Below are positions 43,276 to 53,905 of a stretch of 64,000 bases of DNA, piece after piece. Under the pieces are notes generated by a model. That model was not told the origin of the DNA, did not search any database, and saw only the letters and a program-made list of their open reading frames with translations. The DNA is from Auricularia sp. M13. Lineage: Eukaryota > Basidiomycota > Agaricomycetes > Auriculariales > Auriculariaceae. Positions within the stretch are counted from its first letter, which is position 1, and every line of letters starts with the position of its first letter. The stretch spans positions 1,054,001 through 1,118,000 of the forward strand of contig CM073198.1 in assembly GCA_037042915.1 (NCBI GenBank), in the 5' to 3' direction. The position numbers were made by a program, and so were the translations under genes.

Positions 43276-45487
43276 CTATCGATCCTCAACCAACTTCAGC
43301 GAGGCCCGCGGCCCCTCCCACGCCGCGCCGAACGTCTGGCGCAGAACGCCGGCGAACGCCACGACGCGCGCGACGCGGCAGCGCGCGCGGCCCTCCTCCG
43401 CGTGCCACTGGCGCGCCTGCGCCAGCTGCTCGGCGGGCGTGGCTAGCCTGGAGGGTGTGTGGTGAGGTGGGTTAGCTGTGTGTGACGGGGGAGGGAGAGG
43501 GAAGGGGGAGAGGGAGGGAGACGGTAGTCATGTATGAGATGGATGGGCGTGTTGGAGATGGGAGGGATGGAGCGCAAGGGAGGTGGAATGAGTGGGATGG
43601 GAGGGAGGGAGGGAGGACAGAGGGAGACGGAAGGGAGGTCGGAGGGAAACGGGAGCGAGGAGGTACGGACGAACGGAAGGGGGAGATAGGTATTCGCGAG
43701 GGAGGGAGACGGCAGGCTGCATACGAGACGGCCGGCTGCGTACGAGACGGGAGGGAGAGGAATGCAAGGAGGGTAGGAGGACGAGGGTCGGAGCGCTGGA
43801 GAAAGGCGCGAGGGATGGAGAAGACGGAGAGCAGTAACGCACCAGAAGAAATAATAGTACCACCACCCACTGCAATCGCCCAGCGTCCCCGTGAACAACC
43901 GTCTTTCCGGCGCGCGCGGGTCGTTGTACCACACTTTTCATCCCATCCCATCATCAGCATCTTTTAACGGGGAAGGCGATGGGAAGAGGAATGCGCACCG
44001 TTTATTATGCGATCGCGGAAGAGGTAGAGTAAAGAGTTCATCAGCGTCTGGTCCTTGCCCACGAACATTCCTTCATGGGCAAAAGCGATAAGCATGGGTC
44101 TATGGGCACAGGACGAGGACGAGGCGTACCGCGATCAATATAATGCTCAAAATACGTGCGATACGCGCGGTACCACCACCTAACAGCGTCCGGATGTCCA
44201 CCAAAGAACGAACCTGCATCCATCCCTTCATCAACACCCACCCACACTCGAAGCCCCTCACACCGCACCTTCACTCAAATCCACATCAATCGGGCCCATA
44301 CTCTCGTTCCAGCTGCGCGTGTGCTCCGGCGGGGCCCACTGTATGGGCACCAAGACGAGCTTGTCCTGCGGCGCGCCGGAGAGGCGCGCGCCGTCGGCGA
44401 AGACGGCGTCGAGCCGCGGGACGGAGGGCCAGTGCTGGAAGTGGTGCGGCCCGCGGAAGGAGCCGCAGTCGACCCAGAAGACGTATTTGTATCTATGATG
44501 CGTTGCGGCGAGGCGTCAGCGAGATGCGTGCGGCGCGGCGTGAAAGTGAAAGTGAAAGTGAAAGGCGACGGAAGGAGGGAGCAGGACGCACCGGTGGCCC
44601 AGACGCACGACGCCCGGCACGGGCGCCTGCGCGCGGCGGAAGTACAGGTCGTCGACGTGCCGGAGCGCCTCGTTCACGAAGAACGGCTTGGCCGCCCAAA
44701 TCGCGTACAAGTTCGGGTTATGCCACCCTTTTTCTCGGTCCTGCGTGGATGAAAGAAGTTAGCGGATGTGTCGCCTGGAGATGTTCAGTCAACAGCGCAA
44801 GCGTTGTCTGCCATTTGCCGCTGCCGAGAACAACTGCGACGAAGAACCGCATCTGCTCGCGAGAAATCCAAAGCCACATACCATGTCATGCATACGCTCC
44901 ATCTGCATCCTGCGCCCCTCAAACATATCCACATCCCAAATGCTCTTATAATGCGAATTGACCGCAATAGGCAGACCACCGCGCAGGCGCGTAACGGTGT
45001 CGACCATATCGGGCGGCGTGAAGAAGTACATGTCGGCGTCGACGGCGCCGAGGAAGTGCGCGAGCCACGCGTTGTACTCGTCCTGGGAGTGCTTCGCGCT
45101 GGGAAACGGGAAGTACGCGCTGACGAGCAGCACACGCGCCGCGTCGTTGTGCGCAGCGGGGGGCGCGCCGAGGTGGTACGCGAGCCCCGTGCGCAGCGAG
45201 AGCCGGCCCGAGTCGACGTAGTGCAGCCAGAACCACACGAACAGCGGCACGCCCAGCAGCAGCAGCGCCGTCCGCCGCCGCGTTTTCATGCGCATCCGGG
45301 CCTCGCGGAAGAGCGGGAGCGCGCCGAGTTTCGAGGCCATTGGCTGTAGCGTTCCAAAGCCCAAGAGCAGCCGCCAGTAGGCCGTACGAGCGCGGTACGG
45401 AGTTGCGCAGCGGAGTCCTGCGGCTGCTGCGGAGTATGAGTGGCGGGATCGTCCGTAATCACCGGCCGCAGGTGCGCGTTTCGGCAT
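43276..45487 (-). CDS. HtrL/YibB-like type II membrane protein
   Basis: A 465-aa protein from seven exons: 44882-45487, 44592-44740, 44269-44492, 44130-44213, 43999-44070, 43843-43933, 43276-43447. One transmembrane helix (about residues 72-92, ALLLLGVPLFVWFWL) after Arg-rich sequence is followed by a lumenal domain: VLLVSAYFPFPSAKHS, YFFTPPD, KYVFWVDCGSFRG, FFGGHPDAVRWWYRAYRTYF, GKDQTLMNSLLYLF and WYNDPRAPERRLF. The D-x-G-x-F-R and F-x-G-G-H-x2 blocks resemble the HtrL/YibB family of unknown function, suspected of glycosyl transfer. The true start may be a later Met (residue 50 or 66). Intron 6 (43448-43842, 395 bp) is long and pyrimidine-rich in the gene's sense. Confidence 0.7.
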
Positions 45488-46570
45488 AAATCCGGCCGTG
45501 CCGTGAGTAATGACACTGTCAGACCAAAAATCCTGCTCAAAAACTACAACATTCGGTAATTATGTAGCAATTGAACCCCGTCCAATTTTGTTAGTTGTAC
45601 GATAAAATTAGAACATTTTGATCAATCAGCCGAATGGCGCTTGGTTCGGACGACAGCATGACAGCTATTTTCGATGGTGTAGGTAACTCACACGTTACTA
45701 ACATTGTTACTCACATTCGGTAACTAACTGAGTGCTAGTCCCGCCGGAATGACAGAGCAACAGGCGCCATGCTCGGCACCGTATTTGTCTTGGACAAGAC
45801 GGGATGCTGGGAGTATGGAAAATTGGAGGACTCACATGGGAGAGATACACACACGCCTGACATGTTGGAGACGCAGCTGTGAGGACTGCAACAGGGGTTG
45901 TCTCACCCCCTGAATGGGTGGGGAGTGATGCGTAGGTCATATCCTGAGCTGAGCAGCCTGAGGCATGTAACCCTGGCTGACTCTCAGTCCAAGGGTAAAC
46001 AGCGCACTGACGTGTATGCTGCATTGGTCGAACGCTCAGCGAAGCGGCATAAAATCCGTGCACACACGGACAGAGCCAGCAACGGCTGCGACGACCGCAA
46101 CAGCAACAACTCAATGTGGAACTTAGGACCTGAACAAAGAGCTTCTCGTTCAGCAATAAGTGTTTATGCAAGCGGCTAGATAGCTTGTTCAGGATTCTCT
46201 CCAGTCCACGTTGTCTGGCGTGCGCAGGATTGTTCTGATTTACAATGCGCAGGACCCGGAAATCTGGACAATCTGCTGCACTGAAGTCGTGCACTTTAAT
46301 ATGCAGCACGTAACACAAGACATTCAAGGAGTTTGAGATCCTGAGTGACCAGCTCGGACTGCAGCTACACCACAAATTGCAAGGAGGTCAGAGTGGTGTT
46401 CCTGCACTAAATCAAGCCGCTCCAGCTCGCGCGCGTGGACGAACGGCGACTCCAGTAGCAACTGACATTGAACGTGAGTGATGGCCGCGAGCAGCGCTAC
46501 ACTTCTTCTCTGATGCCAAAAATCCGGTTAGCCCCACCTCTCTCAATGCCGAGGAACACATATGGGAACA
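45488..46570. other. Intergenic left of MYND gene 6
   Basis: About 1.08 kb. A 222-codon minus-strand open frame (45707-46375) and a 93-codon plus-strand one overlap, but neither shows motifs, and composition does not favour either. The first copy of a 21-bp repeat that recurs beyond MYND gene 6 lies at 45662-45682. This might be degraded mobile DNA. Confidence 0.35.
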
Positions 46571-48444
46571 TTAACACAGCACTTCACGAGCCAGTGCATC
46601 CTGAAGATCACTAAGCGGAATACCTGCCTTTTTAGCCTCGAGCGTGCGTCTGATAAAGTCGGCGTTATCGAGAGCCTTGACAGACGCTTCCTGCAGTTGT
46701 TCTTCCTCCATGAGAGAGCGATGCTGTATCATCAATCAGTCCCCAGACAGGCACAGCAAGAGAGAGGGAGGGAGGGAGAGAGAGTGCGCACGATCTCTGC
46801 GGCTCGAATCAAGATGGACCCTGGCAGCTTATTGGGGTTTAACGCAAAGAGGGACAGTTGGCGCAGGTCGTCCTCTGGCCAATCCAGGGCGCCCACAGCC
46901 GCCTCAAACTCCCTGGGTGTCATATCGACGCTGGCGACATCGAGCATCTTGCAGATGAGCGGACAGACGCGCTTGTGGGGCACCTGTGCCCCCAGCTTCC
47001 GTCCTTCGCCTGGCAACCCTTGCTGCAGTATCGCGTGAGCCTGCAGCGCCCGCACGTGAGGAAGTGCGCGTCGCCCTCCCAGTCCGTCGTGTGCGCGACC
47101 GTCGTGCACCCCGGGCCTGAGCACCAGCGGCGGTTGCGCGCGATCGTCTCCAGCACGCGGTGCAGTACGCGATACACGCTCCACTTGTCGTAGTGCTCTA
47201 CATGGTCGAGGATGACAGGGCAGATATCCAGCGCAGAGGTCGGGACCGGTATGAAGTGGTAGAGCGATCCGCAGAGCGAAGCAATGGTGGGGCAGAGGTA
47301 GTCGCCCGAACGCACGAGGGGGTCCAGTGCCATGAACAGCGCCTTGAACAGCATGTCCTGGAAGCCCTCAGTCAGGACGAAGAGCGCGTCGGGAAGCGCG
47401 TCGGGGCTGTCGCGCATGCTGGCCAATAGGTCGACCGCCGCGGGCAGATTCATTGGGCGGTGCACCGGCGACACGGGCGGGAGCTGCCCGCGGTCTTCCG
47501 TGCGCCAGGGGGAAGGCGCAAATGCCCTCTTGTCGACGTGTCCGAGGTGCGCGGTCGCGGTCGCCCACATGCCGTATTCGCCGATCCTGCAGATGGTGCC
47601 GAGCAGGAGCTGCCTGTGCAGCTCCGGGTTCTTCTGGATCTCGAAGCACACAAGCGGGTGTGCGATGCGGAGCATGTCGCCTAGAAGCAAGTACGGGTAG
47701 TGCGATCCCAGAGTCTTGCACCAGAAGAGCACGGACGGCACCCCGAATTCCTCGCCGTAGGGGAAGAGCGCATTGCGGGATCCTGGCCAGTGTCCGGCCC
47801 TGTTCTCGAAGGCGCGTTTGCGGTTGGCGGCACGCTGGACAGCACACGACTCTCCATGCGAAAGACAGAAGTGCAGGCACGCGCAGATGGCGTTGATGAA
47901 ATCGTGCAAGATGTCTGCGGAAGACGACACGCTGTGCGTTGCGCACGCGCCTCGCGCGCGGCGAAGCTTGGCCCGCAATTCTTCACATTTAGAATCCATG
48001 ATTGAGGAGTCCATGCTTGAGAAGCTGAGAGCAGAGGCGCAGTCATCCCAGAGCTCGGGTAGATCGCGCCGGGCCACTTCGAGCATCACCGTGTTTATCC
48101 AGAATTCGCGCGCCAGCGTAGTCAGGCATGAAGGGCAGCATGTGTGGGAGTGTAGGCTCTGCGAAATGCTGCGAGCACGAGAAAGCAGGGCCATAACCGC
48201 TACAGACAGAGCAGGGCGTTAGCGTCCCCGTTACTTACTGCCTTGCACGCAAACCTAGTGCTCAGGGATTCGACGAGAAACGAGCTGCTTATTCTCGACA
48301 ACAGGCTCGTACTGTACTGGCGCGGATGGGACTCGGAAGGCGAAGCCGGGTCAGCCGGATCAGTCCGACATTGCCACGATATGAGTTCCATGAGTCTCCG
48401 TCAACTTCGATGTTGACCTATGCCAGCTATTTTCGATGGTGTAG
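45662..48444. repeat. 21-bp direct repeats flanking MYND gene 6
   Basis: An identical 21-mer starting CAGCTATTTTCGATGGTGTA lies at 45662-45682 and 48424-48444, in the same orientation, enclosing MYND gene 6 and its flanks. Such a match is unlikely by chance in non-coding DNA of this size. I do not see inverted repeats next to them. Confidence 0.6.
46571..48194 (-). pseudogene. MYND-type zinc finger protein 6, frame broken
   Basis: Close copy of MYND gene 5: start MALLSRARSISQSLHSH, blocks such as ANRKRAFENRAGHWP, splice site (46792/46723, 68-bp intron) and an exon 2 that reads HRSLMEEEQLQEASVKALDN. One base is missing near 47001, where the paralogues have the finger Trp codon (AAGGACTGGAAG) and this copy reads AAGGACGGAAG; the remaining finger (HKRVC) and C-terminus continue one frame over. 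With that base the protein would be about 518 aa. Exon lengths support a single-base loss: exon 1 is 1403 bp, one short of a multiple of three. Either a very young pseudogene or a sequencing error. Confidence 0.8.
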
Positions 48445-48726
48445 AGCATAAGAAATTCCTGAAGCCGTTAAGGGTTCAGGTCTTACAGAAAACTAGACGC
48501 TCCTACGCACGGCTCTTTCCGTATGGCGTTTCCAAATTAGGTTGTTCGTCACGCCGTGGGAATCGCTCGCGTCATTGACACGTGGAATGTCTCCGAACTT
48601 TCCGGAATAATCTGTCACATCCGCGTTTGCTCGCGGAGACCTGAAGCCGTTAATGCGCTGGAGCGGAAGACATTAAACCGACGTCCGTAACTGAGCTAGT
48701 ACACTGTACAATTACAAGAGATGCAA
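48195..48726. other. Intergenic between MYND gene 6 and right-hand array
   Basis: About 530 bp with the MYND gene 6 promoter; its first 40 bp match the leader of gene 5. It also contains the second 21-bp repeat. A segment near 48585-48612 (GGAATGTCTCCGAACTTTCCGGAAT) resembles loosely spaced GAA/TTC units. Confidence 0.45.
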
Positions 48727-49627
48727 TTAAGGAAGCAGGGGCGCATTATCAAGGACACAGACGTTAGCTAAAGCCAGGTTACAGTAGGGCTGCTCGCCCT
48801 CGGCGTGGATGCGCGCGAAATACACCTCAAGTAACACTAAATCTCCGTCGTGAAGCTGCGTTCTTCGCATTTCGGACCGCGGCGCCTGTAGCCCGCGACG
48901 TCCATCTAGCACTCGTCCCTACGTCCGCCGCGACTGTGGACTGCAAGGCGATTAGAATAATTGCGACCTGGATGCAATACGTACCACGTCGTAGGAGCCA
49001 TCCGTATCAGCCGTCATGGTGTCTGTAAAGCGCGGTTCTAAGACGACATGAGCGAAGCATTTGCCGTGAAAAGCGCCTAACAGACTCTTGCGATTACGGC
49101 GCGAAGCGGTCGAACAATGCGTTGGTGATGTCGAGAGCCCGACGGTCCAAAGGCCGAATGGTGACGGAAGACGCGCTGCAGCGGTCGTCGGGCGGTCGCG
49201 TGAAGCTTTGCACCACGCCGGTGACCCAGATGTACATGGGCATGCGCGCCGTAGCGCCCATCCGTTTTGGCAAGGACAACACTGCGACGTAAGCGCTGGC
49301 GATAGATCATGTTCATCCAGCGTATGACCGCAGGCAGGCACGTCATTGAATAAGTGCGCGTTTCCTTATCCGCAAAAGTGGACATGCGTTCGATACGACT
49401 ACAGTCGTCAGCATAAGTCGCTAGCGCACAGAGCTGACGGCGCACTCGTTCAGGATGGGGTTGCGAACCACCCACATCTTCTTGGCAGGTTCACCGGCTT
49501 CTTCCAGGTAGCCGATAGCAAGCGTCGAGCCCGGGAGTGAGGTAGGAGGGAAGGCAGCGTGGAGCATGTTACGAGATGGAATGGGATTGAAGATGTCGGC
49601 CGTAAGAGTCAGTAGCGGCGAGAACAT
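48727..49627 (-). pseudogene. Array family copy 1, probably disrupted
   Basis: Member of the unknown family of this region. Exon 1 (49446-49627) ends ...MWVVRNPILNE; after a 47-bp phase-2 intron comes RIERMSTFADKETRTYSMTCLP, the position and phase shared with copies 2, 3, 4 and 6. Then MPMYIWVTGVVQSF and VTIRPLDRRALDITNALF match the V-x-I/L-W-x-x-G and D-x-R blocks, but in a different frame from the preceding part, with the switch around 49270-49320. The terminal block GDLVLLEVYFARI...NVCVLDNAPLLP is intact. I could not find introns that restore the frame, so the copy looks broken, or sequenced with an indel. Confidence 0.5.
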
Positions 49628-49946
49628 GGGGGTCAGAGACAAGAGGGATGCCCGCGGGACCGCAATATAATTTGCGGATGTATATTCTTATTTGACGTTC
49701 CCGCAGGGACGCGCTGTGGCGACTTTGCTAATAATGACGGAATCTGTCGCGCTACGAGGAGAATGTGCTGGAACTTTCTGGAGTTCTGGAACTATCCCTT
49801 GTCGGGTCCGAGGGATCTCGCATTTAACCGGTGTGGGGATTCATCGGCAAGACAGTATGTTGTTTTCTATCAAGAAGGATTGTCTACATTACGGTATAAC
49901 GAATATCAGAGAACCGCGCACGGCGCTACATGCTAGCAAGGCGACA
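49628..49946. promoter_or_regulatory. Promoter with heat-shock-element-like motif
   Basis: Upstream of copy 1. At 49771-49791 the sequence GAACTTTCTGGAGTTCTGGAA contains GAAnnTTC followed closely by TTCnnGAA, the pattern of binding sites for heat-shock factor. The motif is about 145 bp before the copy 1 ATG. Confidence 0.5.
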
Positions 49947-51634
49947 TCAAGCTTCCGGAGAAAGACCAGCAGGCGCGGTATCCGCATTCACGGCGCTGGC
50001 CTCTTCGCAGTCCTCTGGGACAGCAGGCCAATATTTTCGGCATTCCTCCTGCAACTCTTCGATGAGGCGGAGGTTGTTTTTCTCCCTCTTCTCCACCCGA
50101 AGTACGTGGCGTTGAAGCTTAACGAGCTCGTCGACCAGGACCTTGTTGCCGTCGCCGAGGACGCGCAGCAGCTGCGGAGCACTGACGTATCCGGTCGCAC
50201 TGTGTACTTGGCGTATGGACCGCGATGTAGCTGTGGTGGACTGCTTGCCAGGACCACCGGCGGGTTTCGTCGCGCGTTCGGTCGTAACACGGCGATCGGC
50301 GTGCGCAACGTCCGTCTACAACGCGAATGAGCAAATTCTAGAACGAGAGAAAATCACCGTTATATCATACCTCGTCCTCGTCAGAAACATCGTCCGCGAG
50401 CTGATCGACCTCGTCAGAATCATCGTCCGCGAGCTGATCGACCTCGTCAGAATCATCGTCCGCGAGCTGGTCGACCGATTCATCGTCGCCCGAGAGGACA
50501 TACTCATCGCTGTCGGCAGGCTCTACAGCGTCGTCGTCCTCGGCAACCTCCTGGATCCCAGTCTCCATGCCAGTCTCGACATTGCTCTCAGTTTCAGCCG
50601 CGGACAAGGTCTCGCCCGCGTCATCGCACGTACGCCGTCCTCGTCGACGCTGATAAAGCACGGCCGGCCAGCAACCGCTCTGCGCTGGATCCAGCACCCG
50701 TGGCAGCACAATTCGTACGCAAAACGCAAGCAGGGTCGGGTCTTGTGCCTGGTGTCCTTCGGATAATAACCGCACTTGCTGCATACGACTTGACCAGGGA
50801 AAGACCAGCAGCAATGACGCGCGTAGTAGTCGAACTTGATCGAACTCTTGATGGCGTCGAATATATCATGAAAGCATGGGGGAAGTTGCGCAATGTCCTG
50901 AAATACGTCCAGAAGCAGATGACCAAGGGCGAGCGCGATGTTCCAGAAAGGCGAGTCGTCATCCTTCAAGTCTACGTGTGTCAATGAGGGCGAGATCATG
51001 TCGCGCGTGTGCTCGGCCCAGTGATCGAACGAGTCGTCTTGCACCTGGGGGTCGTCGAGGCCTTGCAGCGTAGAGACGAGCAAGCGATGAGCAAGAAACG
51101 CAAAGATCATTAAGTCGAACAGCGCGGCCTCTGCAGTAGCGAGAGAATCGTCCGCGAGTAAATCTTCAGGAATAGGAGCGTAGGCAGCGAGTAGAAAGCA
51201 GCAGACGATGCCGCGGACGGCAGGCATGTAAGAGACCTGCAACCTATGTTAATCTAACGATCCTGTCGCATATGACCTGCGAAACTCACCAGATAATTGC
51301 AAGGAAACTTGATAGCGACGCACACGTCGGGGCGCCTGCCGACACACGCAAGGCAGTCGCGATTTGCGGAGAGCAATTCGTCGCGCCTGTCGTTGTTACA
51401 GCACACGAAGCAAGCAGGTAGCTGTTTAGGGAGCTCGAAGCTGAAGTCGGTGTTGTACGCGTACAGCGCGACAGCCTGTGCGGCGGTCTTGGGCACGGGC
51501 TTGTGCTTCCGCCCAGATTTGGCGGCGACGGCAGCGGGCTTGAGCACGCGCTTGGACTTGCGTCGCGCGGTCTTAGGCTTGAGGGAGACGGCAGCGGTCT
51601 TGAGCACGCGCTTGGACCTGCGTCGCGCGGTCAT
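49947..51634 (-). CDS. Unknown Cys-rich, acidic, coiled-coil protein
   Basis: A 510-aa protein, exons 51290-51634, 50634-51236, 50371-50586 and 49947-50315 (511 codons). The N-terminus has two copies of a basic block, RRxSKRVLKxAAV, a likely nuclear signal. Two Cys clusters follow (CFVCC...CLACV...C near residues 80-110, and CSKCGYYP...CCHGC near 255-285) that could bind zinc. Exon 3 is acidic and contains three tandem 11-residue units DQLADDDSDEV (33-bp DNA repeat, about 50388-50480). Exon 4 ends with a charged coiled coil (LVKLQRHVLRVEKREKNNL). I recognise no family. Nuclear location and protein or nucleic-acid binding are inferences from composition. Imperfect heat-shock-like motifs lie 275 and 380 bp upstream. 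Confidence 0.7.
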
Positions 51635-52239
51635 GGGAAGAGGGAGAAATGCGAAACTTTGAAGTTCGACACGCGACGAGCGTCGCACTATTTATGCCTA
51701 CTAGCAACATATCACAGCATTCATTCAACGCTCAAAGGCTGAATACTGACGGGTGCCAGTGACAGCCAATCACGTCGTGCGCGCGGGATAGCATCGGGAG
51801 GCGCATTCGTACCAGCTATTCGGCGCACGCAACTTTCCATACACATGTGTATCCGCGTCGTACCGAGAAGTCGGTGTCGTTTCTGCGCAGAATACTCAGT
51901 TGGATCTGGAAAGTTCGATGAATACGAACAACAGCCTCTCGCTGTTTCATACCTCTCGCTAGGGCGCACCTAAGAAGCGGCGCACCTTCCGTATAGAACA
52001 GACACCTGCGGTGGAACTTTCGATGAATACGGACAGCATTCTGGCGGCAGGACACCCTTCATATCGCGTCACGTGCAGCGACAAAGGCCGAGCGCTTATT
52101 TTTCAACTGTGAGGTTGCTCGTGCAAGACTTGATTTACCACGCGTGACGTCACGTACTACGAAAAAGGATAGTAACATTCAAGTACCAGAAAAAAAAACT
52201 GAACAGGCACCGTAGAGCATACAAGGACTAGCTAAACAT
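51635..52239. promoter_or_regulatory. Intergenic with duplicated GAA/TTC motif
   Basis: About 600 bp. Two related motifs, GGAAAGTTCGATGAATACG (51908) and GGAACTTTCGATGAATACG (52013), lie 105 bp apart in the same orientation, within longer similar surroundings (GGGCGCACCT/GGCGCACCTT). Each has GAAnnTTC plus a further GAA. They probably belong to the promoter of the 510-aa gene to the left. Nothing coding seen. Confidence 0.5.
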
Positions 52240-52635
52240 TCAGTCCGAGCGCGCGCAATGAAATTCTCCTCTGTACAAACCATTGGCGAGAGACAAGGCC
52301 GGAGTGCGAAGCTGCCGAATAGCGGACCAACACGACATGCAAACGCGTACCGCGGGGCGACCATTATGAAGGTCGACGCCGCGTGGATCGAGAACAGCGT
52401 CGCCCAGCTCAATATATGGGGGAGCGAGAACGAGGTCGTTGAGGTACAACGACGGGTCTACCAGAACGCGGCGTTGATCGTCAGTCAGTACGCGAATGCT
52501 CGCGTTGACCGCGTACGACGAGCAGACCGCGCAAATTTCCACGACGACCGACGCAACAGCGGCTTTGTAGCGGCGTAAAAGAGCAGAGTGGTCCATTGTA
52601 TACGAGTCCGGCATCATGCCCGCGTCCAGAAGCAC
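52240..52635 (-). pseudogene. Fragment like the N-terminal (DUF6570-type) domain of Helitron proteins
   Basis: A frame of about 130 codons ending at 52240 reads MMPDSYTMDHSALLRRYKAA, EICAVCSSYAV, LYLNDLVLAPPYIEL, LDPRGVDLHNG, VCMSCWSAIRQ and LSLANGLYRGEFH. The C-x2-C pairs and the A-L/S-L-A-N-G-L-x-x-G-E ending are what I know from the domain preceding the Rep/helicase part of fungal Helitron proteins. Here it stops directly after that motif and no Rep or helicase sequence follows, so it is either a remnant or a captured free-standing domain. Upstream, more Cys-rich coding-like sequence (to about 52800) may be a first exon. Confidence 0.5.
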
Positions 52636-52813
52636 CAGTGATACTGCGCGTCGGCGTTATATGCGGTGAGTTCACACAGCGAAGTGTGCAGACGCACGTC
52701 GTTGCGCGGCGAACTGCGGGATGCCCGCGACAGAAGTTGGCAGAGGTATGGTCGAGGGCCGGCCGCGCAGTGTCGGTGGCGTGGCTTAAGTGGAAGAGGG
52801 ATGGAAACATCCG

Positions 52814-52826
52814 GAAAGTTCTGGAA
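52814..52826. promoter_or_regulatory. Heat-shock-element-like site
   Basis: GAAAGTTCTGGAA: three perfect alternating GAA/TTC units at 5-bp spacing, at the 5' side of the DUF6570-like frame. Confidence 0.55.
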
Positions 52827-52890
52827 CGCTCGCGCAAAATGTCAGCGGAATCTTTAGCAGCTCTGAATTACATAAGCATAGGCCATGGGT

Positions 52891-53829
52891 TTACAAGCGA
52901 AGAACAGCGAACAACTCTAACATATAAAAAACCACTGCGACGTGAACATCTTCCTCGTCGATGCATGCTGCGAGAAAAGGTGTTACGTGTTTGTACATAT
53001 ATGCACGAAAATCGCTAAGCCACGTACCTAGTGCGACGTCCACCTCCGTAGCGTACGCGGAACGAAGGAGTTTGCAGACCTGGGAGTCGTCATAGCTCAA
53101 TGCGTGGATGTGATGGTCCAGAATGGGCTTGTAATCGTTGAGGATGTTCTTCCAGACGCCGAAGCATTCGTCCTTCGTCTCGTCTTCCAGGACGTGGAGA
53201 GCAGCGATGACGCCGAGGGAAAACACGTAGTACGTGACAACTGCCACGGCCGTCGAGTCGTAGTTTGCAAGCGGCTGACCCAGGCGACGTTCGAGCGTAT
53301 CGAGTTTAGCGCGCGTGGGGAACGTCCGCGGTTGCATCGTACCCATAGCGTCTCCAAGGACGTACGCGAGGTTGCTGTATACCTCGAGGTGAAGATATGT
53401 TCTTATCTGCATCAGCATCCGAGAAGACATGCGGGTCTGCGTACATACTGGGCTATGACGACGCCGTAAAGGCATCGATCACCCGCACTGTCTCGCGCAC
53501 AGCACAAGTTGGATAAGATCGACGTTATGGGATAGTCATTCAAATAGGCCAGATGGCTGTCGAGGACGTCGCACAAGCCGCGGACGAACGGACGCGTACG
53601 AGGGAGCGCAAGCGCCTCGACGTCCAGCAACTGTAGAAAGTCTTCGCAGACCCAGAATTCGTGTTCGATGTGCTTATAAGACTTCCAAGTCTGTCGCAGA
53701 GTGTTAACCAGCGATGATTGTACCGGAAATTGCGCGTACGTTCTCAGAATAAGACGTTTGTGCCGGGCGAAGAACGTAGCGGTCGACAACCGCTCCAGGA
53801 GCGTCGGCGGATATCTGCTCGCGAGGCAT
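52891..53829 (-). CDS. Unknown 263-aa helical protein
   Basis: Exons 53740-53829, 53445-53690, 53028-53406 and 52891-52967 sum to 264 codons. The first exon gives MPREQISADAPGAVVDRYVL; the second contains SYKHIEHEFWVCEDFLQLL; the third TYLHLEVYSNLAYVLGD and LKNILNDYKP-like helical sequence; the last ends FYMLELFAVLRL. The 38-bp intron 53407-53444 is short even for this genome, so that boundary is the weakest. No recognised family or motif. Not obviously related to the neighbouring family. A perfect 14-bp inverted repeat lies 77 bp upstream of the ATG. Confidence 0.6.
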
Positions 53830-53905
53830 GCCACGGGGGCGAGAATTAGAGCGCCCAGTAGAGAGCCGGGAGCCACGCAGATTAAATACTGTGCGTTCCG
53901 GGCGG

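Noticed and set aside
45707-46375. 222-codon minus-strand open frame, considered as a gene
   Set aside because: No motif, low-complexity Cys/Ser-rich composition and no splice continuity; overlaps another open frame on the plus strand.
52240-53829. A complete Helitron
   Set aside because: Only the N-terminal-like domain is present; no Rep H-x-H motif, helicase motifs or clear Helitron termini were found nearby.
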